This document shows, piece after piece, positions 48,743-61,300 of a stretch of 64,000 nt of DNA (the first letter of the stretch is position 1; each line of letters starts with the position of its first letter). Under the pieces are notes generated by a model, which saw only the letters and a program-made list of their open reading frames with translations, did no database searches and was not told the DNA's origin. Both the position numbers and the translations under genes were made by a program. Source of the stretch: Theobroma cacao (Eukaryota > Streptophyta > Magnoliopsida > Malvales > Malvaceae); NCBI RefSeq assembly GCF_000208745.1, contig NC_030850.1, forward strand, positions 5,856,957 through 5,920,956. Direction: 5' to 3'.

Positions 48743-49909
48743 ATGCAAGTACTGAAATCATCTTCCGTTTTCTCAACTCCCCATTTCCTCCATTTCCCCT
48801 CCAAACCCAAATCATTTATTTTTCTTCTCTACTATTCTTCTTCTTCCACCTCAGTTTCAAATTCTCCCCTTCTCAATTACCTTGTAAAAAACTTGGATTT
48901 CACTGAAACTCAAGCGCTTTTAATCGCTAAACGCTACCCCAACGTGAAATCCTTGGAAAGGCCCCAATCTGTTGCCAACTTTTTCCAAAATCTTGGTTTT
49001 TCTAATCCCCAAATAGCCGCTTCTGTCCGGCACGCGCCCCAAATTCTCTTTGCGGATGTAGAAACGAAGCTTAGGCCAAAAATCAAGTTTTTTCAAGATC
49101 TGGGTCTTGTGGGACCTCACCTGGGTAAGTTCCTTTCCAGGAATTCTGCGCTTTTAGCTTGTAGTTTAGACAAAAAGTTGAATCCTTCTATCCAAATCGT
49201 CAAGAAAGTTTTAGGGAATAATGATAATAAGGACGTGATTAGGGTCTTCAATAGATGCAATGGTTTTATTGTCAGAGATTCCATATTAAAGTTTTCGAGA
49301 AACATTGAGTATTTGGAGAGCTGTGGGATTGTTGGGTCTCAGCTCTCAAGGTTGTTAAAGAGACAACCTAGGATTTTCAGAATGCGAGAATCTGAATTAA
49401 GGGACCTCGTTTTGAGGGTTTTAGATATGGGGTTTTCAACTGATTCGAGGATGTTAGTACATGCTATTCATACTATGAATTGCTTGAGTAAACAAACATT
49501 TAAGAAGAAATGGGAATTACTAAAGAGTTTTGGTTTTTCGGAAAATGATTGTTTGGATATTTTTAGGAAGACCCCGGCTCTTTTTAGGACCTCTGAGAAG
49601 AAAATGAAGTTAGGAATAGAGTTCTTTACGAATGTAGCGAAGGTTGATAAGAATGTGTTGGTTTCTAGACCATATCTGTTGATGAATAGCTTGGAAGACC
49701 GAGTGATTCCTCGATACAGAGTTTTGCAGATTATCAAGTTAAAGAAGTTGCTGACGAAGGAACCGAGTTTTCTTTACATTTTGGACTATACAGAGAATGA
49801 GTTCTTGCAGTTCATCTCAAGGTTTACAGATCATGGGGAGGAGCTGTTGATAGCTTACAAGGCTCATCTTTTGCACACTTCTTCAGAAGAAGAAGAAAAA
49901 GAAACATGA
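48743..49909 (+). CDS. mTERF family protein, tandem copy 3
   Basis: Intronless, 388 aa, same architecture as copies 1 and 2: Ser-rich leader (LYYSSSSTSVSNS), serial mTERF motifs, and the C-terminal tail SSEEEEKET from the GAA tract. The start lies 2,770 bp from that of copy 2. No stop or frameshift. Amino-acid differences from the other copies are scattered, which suggests all three are under some constraint. That is inference only. Confidence 0.9.
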   Translation: MQVLKSSSVFSTPHFLHFPSKPKSFIFLLYYSSSSTSVSNSPLLNYLVKNLDFTETQALLIAKRYPNVKSLERPQSVANFFQNLGFSNPQIAASVRHAPQILFADVETKLRPKIKFFQDLGLVGPHLGKFLSRNSALLACSLDKKLNPSIQIVKKVLGNNDNKDVIRVFNRCNGFIVRDSILKFSRNIEYLESCGIVGSQLSRLLKRQPRIFRMRESELRDLVLRVLDMGFSTDSRMLVHAIHTMNCLSKQTFKKKWELLKSFGFSENDCLDIFRKTPALFRTSEKKMKLGIEFFTNVAKVDKNVLVSRPYLLMNSLEDRVIPRYRVLQIIKLKKLLTKEPSFLYILDYTENEFLQFISRFTDHGEELLIAYKAHLLHTSSEEEEKET

Positions 49910-52343
49910 CAGAAGTCTGCTTTTGTTTAACATGGTTTCACTTTGACCTGCGCCAGTCTCAATTAATAAAGGCCAGCTTTGAGCCTTCATGTTGATTCAA
50001 TCAAAAATTAGTCATGTGACAGGTTCTGAGTTTGTTATTTGACAAGATAAGAAATATCAATAGAAATGTTTAAGATGCCCTTTTATGCTTTATGGAACTT
50101 GAGGGATCAATGTGATGATGGTCTCCAAGTAGGTACAGGGTTCAGTTTCTCATGCAAGCTGGATAGCTGTGACAGAGATTTGCAGCAAGAGGAAGCTGAT
50201 CAACGAGTATACACATAAGATTTTCATTTTTGCAGGCATTCTGAAAGTGAAGTTATTGAATGCACTGCCTACAAAACTGTATGATCTTTTCTTTGAAGCA
50301 AGTGTTTACAAACTGAGTTTTTGGGGCTGCAGAGAACATCTTGAAGGCCCAAGTACTGTTACAAGATGTTGGCGAGTTGATGGTATCTGTGAAGGGCTAA
50401 GTGAAAACAGATTGATTAATGTTCCAGCATAAGAATTCAAAGAAATTTGGCCAGGACTGAGATGGACAAGAATGTGACATTAATGTTTAGCTACTACATT
50501 GGGACTGAGATTGACAGGTGGCAAGCTTAATGCTTGAATTTGGGAAAGATTTAATTTTTTTTTCTTTTAAATTTGTTGAATCTATAAACTACGATTAAAT
50601 ATTTGTATATAATATTTTTAATATTAAAAATTCGGTTTTAGATGTTTTGTATAATTGATGAAGAATATTGATATTATTATGATATTATGATGTAAAATAT
50701 TTTTTACAAAATGATTTAAATAACAAAAAATATTTTTAATATTTTATTCAAATAACATATTTTAATAAAATATTTTACAAAGAAAAAATTTCCTTCAACC
50801 GAATTACTTTTCAGATACTAAACAGAGTTTTAGCTAACTTTTAATTGGTATAACAATAATCCTTTCTAATCATCAGACTACGTTCAACAACATTACCTAA
50901 ATCCTAAAATTAAAATAACCTAAATACTGTTTTTTCTCCCTTTTTTTTTTAACAAGGCTTGATCTAGTTACTGTTACCCCTTCCTAGTTACCTAGTTAAA
51001 CTAAAGGTAAAAGATTTAAAATTTGAATTCTCTTTTTCAATTAGATTTCTTCATATGTAATTTTTTTATAAAAAAAATAGAAAGAAGAAAACAAGAAACC
51101 AAAAATTCAATTATATATATATATATATATATATACGGGATACGAGAAATTCATTAATCAACAGACAAGAAAAACAAATTAGCATATAAAAGAATAACGA
51201 AGGGGTTGAATCCAAGAATTTCATGTGCAATCGACCCAAACTACCCAATGTCATACATTTTCGTTGTGTCTAAATACAATAAAGTCAGCATAGTTAGAAA
51301 CTTTAGGCAAATTTGCTTAGAGAACTTTGTGAAAAATAATGAATGCTACCCTCAACTAATTGACCGAATTATTTCAAATGTCATAAAAGTTTTGATAAAT
51401 TTGTAATTATAAGTAACAAGTTAAATTTATTTAAATGACATGAATGTAACGTATAATCTAGTATTTTACTTACATATTTAAAAATTATAGTATAATGATA
51501 AATTTGACTTTATTAATTTGATCATTTAGGGGAAGGCTTTTCCAAGTTTATAGTTGAGACTTTTAAGCCCATTTTCAACATTAAATATGGCTGTTATTGT
51601 TAATGATTTGAGTACAAATAAGTCTTAATTATTTGGAAGGCTATAATTGTTTGCAATTCCTTTTTTTTTTTTGTTTTGAGACAAGTTTCTTCATCTTTTC
51701 TGTAGCTTTAATAAATTCATCCTTTTCAGAAAGAAAATAAATCATATTATTGTTATAATTATTTATGTAATATTATTATTAGGAGTATTAATTGTTGGGC
51801 TACATCCAGTTGGGCAATACCTACTACACCACCCGACTGGGGTTGGTTTAGGCCTGCCCAACATCAGTGCCGGACTCCTACAGTCCTACCCCTTCATACG
51901 CGGACAGTATTTTTTTGCAAGATATATAATTGTATAAACTTCAATTAAAACAAAAATTAGTTGACACGTAAGCCAAAAAGCGTCCAAATGAAATCCGCCT
52001 AGACAAAGTCACTTTGTGGCCAAGACATCCCCGCGACACTCTCCTCCAATCACAACTCTCAGAATTCCCACTCACTCGATCCTCCTCTTGCCACGTGTCC
52101 TCCTGATCTCCACTCTTTTTCTCTCTATATTTTCCTTGCATTTTTCGGTCTTTTCTCTTTTTCTCTCCCACCTAATTCTCATAAAATCTGTCCTTTTCTC
52201 TTCACTCTCCTGCACCGTGGCACCACAGAACCTTCACAGTCCCAAAAATAACCCCAAAAAAGAAAAATAATGAACAAGTTTGGGGGTTAGTTAGGGTTTG
52301 ATTCAATTTCCTGTTGAAGAAAAAAAGATAGTTTGTTGCATTA
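49910..52343. other. Spacer from mTERF copy 3 to the ABC1 kinase gene
   Basis: Starts with duplicated flank DNA (to about 51,360), then unique AT-rich sequence with a (TA)n run at about 51,113-51,135. A G+C-rich block at 51,793-51,900 begins TGTTGGGC and has GCCCAACA at 51,856-51,863. From about 52,000 to 52,343 a CT-rich stretch probably includes the promoter and 5' UTR of the next gene. Confidence 0.55.
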
Positions 52344-55300
52344 ATGGCGTCGTCTCTACCATTACAAGAGCTTCATTTTCTCTCCCCAACAACAACTTCA
52401 AAGCACCGGTTTTATCTCTCTAGATATTCTTTGCGCTCTAGAATTTCTCTCGCCGGAAGTAGCCATTTGCGGAACGGCGTCGTTTCACGTTCTCGGATTC
52501 GAGCTCTTAAAGAGGAAGGAGTTGCGTACGAGGAAAGGGAGAAAGAATTTATCAAGGAAGTTAACGGTAGGCTTGAATTGAATGGAAATGGTAGTGCTAG
52601 TAAGTATGAGTATACCAATGGGTCAGTTGAGGGATATTCCAATGGTGGGGTTGGAGTGGTGGAGAGTGAGAGCAATGGGAGTTTGGCGAAGTATGTGAAT
52701 GGGAATGGGGATGGGAATGGTGCGGCGGTGGTGACGGCGGCGGAGGTGGTGGTAGTGGAAGAAGAAGGAGTAGTTTCGGAGGCGGCGAGGAAGAAGAGGG
52801 TAGAGGATATTGGGAAAGAGGAGGCTTGGTTCAAGCGGAGCACTCAAGAACAAGCTGAGGTAATTGGTTTTACTTCTGACCCAAAATTCATGGTTTTGGT
52901 TTTTAGGTTGTTGCTTGCCTTTTTCTTCTTAAAAATTGATGCAAAGCCAAGCAAATGACAGAAAGCAAAACCATTTAATTCAGAGGGAACAAATGTCTGA
53001 AGTGACTAAAACACTACACCAAGTTTAACATAATTGTTGGGTATAAAAGAAAAATTATGCATCTAATTTTTACAAAATGTTACCATCGTAATGTTTAACT
53101 TTACAAAAAAAAAATATTTTAGTTTTTTATTCAAACAGCATATTTTCCGGTTGTTTCCCGAACCTAAAAAACAAGTATCAAAAGTAACAACTAAGTGGCA
53201 CCTTAATTATTTTGAAATAAATGCTGTTTCTGCTTTTATATGAGTAATAGGGCTTATGGAATTTGAATTTTGACATCGAAGATTTTGCTAGCTCGTAAGC
53301 AAATTTACCTCTAGTTCAGTGTTTGTAGCATTGCTTTAATTTTTTGGTTGTAGATCTCCAGGACTGATGCAGCAAGAGTTATATAAATTTTTTCTATCCT
53401 CTATAATGAATTATCTTATTTGATAGTTTGAGAGGAGTATATAGCAAAAATAGAAAAAATCTAGATGTGCATATTTAATACGGAAGTTGATCAATTTGTT
53501 CATATTCTGTCCGATGGTTAGGCGTCATGAGCTGTCATTCTCCTCCTCTTAATTCTTAAGTCTCTCCTTCAATTTTGTGTTAACCATCATTTTGTGGCAA
53601 TAAATCTCTCAGGTTTCTGTTGCTCCTGGGGGGCGTTGGAGTAGATTCAAAACCTACTCAACAATACAAAGGACCTTGGAAATTTGGGGATTTGTTCTGA
53701 CTTTTATATTCAAGGCATGGTTGAACAATCAGAAATTCTCCTATCGAGGTCAGTGACTGCTAGATTTGCCTTTTTTTTTGTGCAGGAAATAAATTGTTGT
53801 TTTAAGTCTGGTCTATTTGACAAGTATAATTTTTTTTTATTGATAACAAAAAGAAATGAAAAAAAAAGATAGTTTATGGCTCATTATGGATTGGTTTTGG
53901 TTAAGGTTAGAGGTTCTTTCTTCTTAGTTTCACAGACGTTAAATAATGAAGCCTATTTGTATGACTGTCTGTGACTGCCCCATGTTTTTTATTCTTCCAA
54001 TTGTTTTTAATTGGAGGAAATGGAATATAGAAATTGGAAAAGCCCAAATCCATGACATAAGATGACAAAGTGACATTTTCAGATATGGAATTTCAGAAAG
54101 AATGCATCATGTGATGTGAATTCATTGTCATACCTTTCATCAACCCTAGTTCTAGTTTTACTATATAAATGGATGTTATTGAATAGAATTAAAATTCCTG
54201 AGTTGCAAATATAAAGAGAATTGCTATTGTGCGAAAAGAATTGGTTGAATTGGTTTTGAATGACTGACATAATCCAGCATTCAACAACATTATCAGGATA
54301 TTAAATTTTCTTGAGATTCTTCGTTATTTTGCCTTTTGGCTTTTTAGATGGTGGGTGTGCTTGTAGCAGTCTCTTGCATTTCTGAACTAGATGGAATATA
54401 GGTGTAAGGGGTGGTTAGGTTGGGCCTATGTCCTGAGAGGTAAATTCTGTGGTGTTTTATTGGTGATAGCAGGAAAAACCTGGCTATATTATTTATGGAC
54501 TAGAAACCAAGGCCCAAACCCACTACGACAAGCAATCTCTAATAGAAAATATGTTGAATGTGCCAAAGTTGTCCAATTGATGAGCTAGAGGAGTTTAAGA
54601 TGATTGAAATTTAATTAAGATCTATCATGTATGGGAATTACTTTGTGGTATAAAGTTTTTCTAAAGAAAATTTATTTTGCAAAAGATATTGAAGAGCTGG
54701 AGGACTTGCGTTTCGTTTTTTTACTAGTAAAGCACAATGGCCTAACCTTTGCCTTTGTCAACTGATTGGCTTTTTATGCTTTGCGCAGAGGTAGGACTAG
54801 TTTTTAAATATGTTTTTAGGCAGCTATTTTAGCTGTGGTGTGTGGTTTCTGATAACCTTTCCGTTAGTTCTTATCATGTTCTTATTGTTCCTAGTTTTTG
54901 GTGTTATGTTTGTGGTTTTAATGTTGCATACATGCAGGAGGAATGACTGAGGAAAAGAAAGTTCTAAGGCGGAAGGCCCTGGCAAAGTGGTTAAAAGAAA
55001 GTATCCTGAGACTGGGTCCTACTTTCATCAAAATTGGCCAGCAGTTCTCCACAAGGGTTGACATTCTTGCTCAAGAATATGTTGATCAGTTGTCAGAGCT
55101 ACAGGTTGAAGCTCCTTTACTTTAAAAATTTTGAACCTTTAGGTTGAAGTTCATTCACTGTGGACGTTAGTCTCTGCTTGGAGAAGAAACATAGGGCATA
55201 TCAAGGGCATTGAAAAAAACTCTAGAATAGATTAATTCTGTTCCACAAAATCATATCATAATTTTCCTTTTACTTACTACAAACCCCCCCCCCTCCCCAC

Positions 55301-58300
55301 CTGCAAGAGAGAGAGAGAGAGATTGCTGGCTAGATGGTTTCTAGGTTAAAATTCTGTGGGGAAGAATTTAATTGCTATTCGCGTGCAGGATCAAGTTCCA
55401 CCTTTTCCATCAGAGACTGCAGTATCTATTGTTGAAGAAGAGCTTGGAGCCCCTGTAGATGATACCTTTGATCAGTTTGACTATGAGCCCATTGCTGCTG
55501 CTAGTCTTGGTAATTTTAATGTCTCTACTATTCTTCTGATGTGGAAATTTTTTTCCGAATATTAGAATTTTGACTTTCACTTACCAGTTACCAATACTCG
55601 AAGTTTGACTTTCGCTTTTTTCCCTAATATTGATAATTCATTTGAACCTATTAAGAAGGACCTAAGTTTACCAAGGATATGTCTTAAATTGTGCAAAGTG
55701 ACGCAACATAATCCATATAACTGACCTTCATGGTTGGAAAAGACTTTGTTTGTTTATTTATTTATTTATTTTAATATTTTCATTTATCATCCACTTTTTA
55801 TTTCATGCACACACATAGCATATTAAGTGCTTATATATGATAAAGTTCAGAAAACAACTCTCTTTAACTATAAACAAAACTGGAGTTAACTTTCTCGTGA
55901 TTATATACTTTTGTTTTGTTACATTTTATGTTGAAAACTTGTTCCTATCCAGGTTATATATTTTAGTTTCAATGAGTCTGCAAATACATAGAAGAGTCAA
56001 TTCTATAACAGAGGGAAGAAACAAATGGTCTTCAGCATGTTTAAACAATATAGGAATGAGAGAACATACATATGATAATAGATTGTTAGTTGATTAAATG
56101 GAATGAAGAGATTGTTTGTTTCTTTTGCAGGCCAAGTACATCGGGCAAGACTGAAGGGCCAAGAAGTCGTTATCAAAGTACAAAGGCCTGGTCTAAAGGA
56201 TCTTTTTGATATTGATCTTAAAAACCTGAGGGTTAGTTTTACCATTAATTCATAATTCTTTGTTGGATTTGATCAGAGCGTAGCTGAATAAAGTAATCTT
56301 CTTATCATCATGATTTCATGATTTCTATGGTGTCTTAGCTTCTGTAGCATTGCATACATTGACTTTTGCTTTTTACTTTGCTTAGCAAACATGATTTCTA
56401 TTTAATTACTGTGTTGTTTATGCATTTAATATCATTGAGTACTAAGACACTACTTCCGTATGAGGTTATCTTGAAAGGTACTTTGGACACTGAGAACGAC
56501 TATGGAAGGTTGAAAATTCTGATTCTCTCTCTCTCTCTCTTTCTCTCTTGGCTGGTTGGGCCTCAGGTAATAGCAGAATATCTTCAAAAGGTTGACCCAA
56601 AGTCAGATGGCGCAAAGAGAGACTGGGTTGCAATTTATGATGAATGTGCAAGTGTGTTATATCAGGTAGCCCCCTTACCGCATCAGAAGCAATCAAGTGC
56701 CTTACTTCTGAATTGCTTTAATCAATGCCATATTGCCTGCATTTTGTGATTGCTGGAATTTCCTTATCAAGCTTATGCAGGAAGGTTCATTTATTTAAGT
56801 TGTTAATGAAGTTCCTTATTGATTAAGCTGATGCTCAAAAGATTCTCATGCTACAAGATTGGTTGAAATTATAATAATAAACTAGCAAGAGACTGATAAG
56901 TAATTGATGTAGAACAAGCAGGAAAAATAGATAGATAATAAAATTAGATATAGATAGAAGAAACTAGAGAGAAACAGGGGAAAATAAGGGAGAAATTGAA
57001 GAATTAGAGAAGGAAAACCAGAAAGAATCAATACAGCAGAAATATATCAATAAGCCATCATCTAAAACCTACTAGATACTAAAATGATATAAGTACTTAT
57101 AAACTAAACCCTAAACCATAAGTGAATCTCTCTCAGCAAGAGTGTAAGAATTGGGTGCATATTTTTTGGAGAAACAAAGAAAAATTTATCAGGAACAACA
57201 TAGCTAAAATGATTGGATTATCTATAAACAAAATCATGCCCAAACCCTTGAGCCTTATGGAAGACTCTTTTTAAAGGGAGAGGTCTTGGATGAAATTTGA
57301 AGTGGGGCATGGACAGAGTATAGATTTTGCACTGTGGTTCTGAGCATCTGACAGAGGGGAAAGATAATGATAAATACGATCAGATAGCATGAAATGGTAC
57401 TCAGGTTTCCAGAAAAAAATCTTAGTCTAGATTTGGTAACATAACAAGAATGCCAAGTAATCATGGTTAGTTTTAATATTTTTATCTTTTGAGAATTTCG
57501 AACAACCTATATATGAGAAAATCTAAAACATCATCAACAAAAGAAGAACGCATTATGGATTCCCATTTAATTTCCATAACTAACTAAGAGATGTATGGGT
57601 AAACTGTTTGAGTATTTTATCATCTTGACCTGCAGGTTAATTGCACAATGTTAGCTAGTGCAAGTTGTTATCTACGTTTTGCAAATTCTACAACTATTTT
57701 CATTGACAGTAACTGCTATATAAGCAATTTTCAGGAAATTGATTACACCAAGGAGGCTGCTAATGCAGAATTGTTTGCCAGTAACTTCAAAGGCATGGAT
57801 TATGTGAAAGTTCCGACAATATACTGGGAATACACCACACCACAGGTATGACTTTTATGAATTTATGAAAATTTTAAAACTGGAATGTCTCCTGGAGTTA
57901 CATTCTTAAATTTTTATATTCTTATGTATTTTTGTGTAGGTCCTGACTATGGAGTATGTCCCAGGGATCAAAATAAACAAGATTCAAGCTTTAGATCAGT
58001 TGGGAGTTGATCGGAAAAGGTTTTGATAATTTCCCTAGTGAAAACCATTTTTTCATGCATTACTTCCTTTGTTTACAATCAGCACTTTGTGCTTTGCAAA
58101 TTGAGAGAAACAAGTGATTACAAATTACGATGTTCATGTGTTACCTTTCTTCTTTTTCGCAATTATTACATTTTACATTTGATACAGGTTGGGTAGATAT
58201 GCTGTTGAATCTTACTTGGAACAAATTCTGTCTCATGGTTTTTTCCATGCTGACCCAGTAAGTTTCTGTCGTCACTTTCAATTTTTGGGCTTATCTAAAT

Positions 58301-61300
58301 GTAGTGATTGAGCAGATATTCTTCTGGGTTTATCTGTGGAAATGCTAGGTGAAGAGGGCATGAGTTGCTTATTGTGTTTGCACTTAAAATAATGGCATAT
58401 ATCATTTCATGCCATTGTTTCAAAGGAGTGCAGTGCCTATGTTTGAAGGCATACGTCATAAATGACTCAAGAGTCCCATAGAAGACCCTTGGAGCACAAA
58501 ATTTTTATTGTGTGTGTCTAGCATTTGTTTTCAGAGCCAAAATGTGCGATGTTTTCAATTGGTAGTTCCCTGTTTCATTTATTTCTTTGCTCAGGCATTA
58601 CTATATCAACTTATCCTCAGTTCCTCCTTGCATCTTTTTTCATTTTCCTAAAGCAAGAAAAGGGTTTATGAGGCTACTATAAACTGAAAGTACTGACATT
58701 AGAAAATTTGAAAGAATCAAATGCAATTAGGGTTGATTCTTTAGTTTTCCATTATTTGGCTTTCTCTATCCACCATCTTAGTCAGCTCAGTGTTCTTTTC
58801 AAGAGTAGTTATTTTTCTCAGATATTTCAAGTTTGAAACAACTCAAACAACTGGGAACTTAGCTATGCCAAAAACAAAATACCTGCAAAGTCCCATGGCG
58901 CAAGCATCTAACTGAAAGTATGACCCTTGTCTCCTGCAGGGGCTGACAAAAGAGCCTTCTCCTACTTTATGGTTCAGATCATTTGGAAGAAGTTGCAGGA
59001 GTTTTAATAGTTTCCTGTTCTCATGGTTGTATTATGGTATATTCCTATGAGTCGGAGGCTTGTTGTAGCGTGTTCATACCTTTTCTAGGTTTTAGGACCT
59101 ATAGCTGTATTAGAGATAAGTAAGCTGTGGTCCTCATGTTCCATGATTGCTTAATGCTATACAAGCCCTCAGACATGTCTAACAAGAGGCTTCTTACCTT
59201 TTTTTCTCTTCTATTTCTGCAGCATCCAGGAAATATTGCTGTTGATGATGTTAATGGTGGACGATTGATCTTCTATGACTTTGGAATGATGGGAAGGTAA
59301 TTTCCTTTGCCAATGTTGGCTATTTACAATAAGCATTCTGGATAATAAGTTTTTGCAGACAATTGGTGACTTCTCCTGACATAAATCTTCTGTTGTGGCA
59401 CCTTGCAGTATCAGCTCAAACATCAGAGAAGGTTTGTTGGAAACATTCTATGGAGTTTATGAGAAGGATCCAGATAGGGTAATTATGTATTTAAGAATAA
59501 CAGCCATATTATGCAATAATTTTTTACTTTTGTTTTTATATTCTGTTGCTGATTCAGTTGACCTCAACTTTACCATAGGTCCTTCAAGCAATGATTCAGA
59601 TGGGTGTTCTTGTGCCTACTGGAGATATGACAGCTGTCAGACGGACAGCGCAATTCTTCCTTAACAGGTATGATTAATGAAGAGAAAAATCCTATGGTTT
59701 AACAATTCTGGACATCCTTAAGTTTCTTTCATCTAATAGGATGATCTTGGTGTAAACAATGTAAGTGTGCTTTTGTCTGTGTCAAAAATTCGAAAGAGAA
59801 AGTACAATTTCTCTGCATGAATTAGTAATTTAAATATGTTTTTTACCTGTTGAATGTAAGTTTAGAAAGGTAAGCCATTGTTTTATTTGACCGGTAAAAC
59901 AAAGAGCATGTGTGGGCAAATGTGATGTGTGTTACATTTTTCTCTTTCATAAATTATTCCGTTGAGTATAAAATATAAAAAATGCAATTATACAGTTTTG
60001 AAGAGCGTCTTGCTGCTCAACGGAAGGAGAGAGAAATGGCGACAACAGAACTTGGATTTAAGAGGCAATTGACCAAGGAGGAAAAGATGGAGAAAAAGAA
60101 GCAACGCCTGGCTGCAATTGGTAATACATTTGGTGTTACTGTTTATGTACTATAAGGTTTTACACTCTTGTGTAGATTATTCATTTATATGTTTTTTTGA
60201 CTAACTCAGTGAAGTACGTGAGACCTTTCCATAACTTCTGTGGGGAAGACTCACTAAGCATCTAATAGGCTAATTTGTTTACATAGTGATTGACATATAT
60301 TATGTTTTGAGTTTGCATATTCTTGAGCTTTTTTTTAAGAGAGCTATCTTTGGTAGAATTTCCAGTTTCATAGTACACGGACACACATACAAGCACAAAG
60401 AGGAAAAAGATAATGTCAGTGTCTTTATCCACTGATCAGTTTGAAAAGTATTAGTATCACTGGTCTTATGGAAAGATTGCCTCGCTTACAAAAAGGTCTT
60501 GATTTTTTCCTCTTTAGTTCCCCTTTCCCCCAACATAGAGATGTTACAAGTGGTTAGGTACTGAGAGTTTTTCAAAAGTTGAGTTGTCTTCCCCTTTATG
60601 TTAAGTTCATTTGATACACCCAAAGAAGAAGAACTTCCTCTTTTAGTTAAATAGCTCTGCCCATATTGAGATCTCCCGGCTTCAGATCTATTAATTGCCT
60701 AGTATTTTTTCCTTGAGTTGATAGTGCAACTTTTTAGCCTTTCTCTCGTTTCCTAGAAACACAGGGTTCTTGCTCATCATGGTTGTTTCATTATCTGAAC
60801 AGGGGAAGATTTATTGGCCATTGCAGCAGATCAACCCTTTCGATTCCCTGCCACATTCACATTTGTTGTCAGAGCATTTTCAGGTAATACAGTAATCTGG
60901 TGGCTTCATTGCTATTTGTGCTGTATTTAACAAAAACATCAGCATAAACAATTATTTCCTCTGCAGTATTAGATGGCATTGGGAAGGGCCTTGATCCTCG
61001 GTTTGATATTACTGAGATTGCAAAACCGTGAGTGTGGTTTTAGCTCCTTCAGATTATAATAAAAATTCATTTACCTTTCCAGTCATTTATGTTGTCTTAT
61101 ATCTGATTATTTTGTATTCTCTTGCTTCTAGCTATGCACTGGAGTTGTTAAGATTTCGTGAAGCTGGAGTTGAAGTTGTATTGAAGGCAAGTTCTGCTTT
61201 GGACTTGTTTTTTTCATGATACAATTCCATTTTGATGCTAATCCATATAAATATTTCAGGACTTCAGAAAGAGATGGGACAGGCAGTCCCGTGCATTCTA

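Noticed and set aside
43795..49737. Minus-strand frames of 62-89 codons recurring in all three mTERF copies
   Set aside because: They recur only because the sense genes are duplicated; they are antisense shadows.
52412..52853. 143-codon and 76-codon minus-strand frames opposite ABC1K8 exon 1
   Set aside because: Low-complexity antisense of the transit peptide and the Asn/Gly-rich region.
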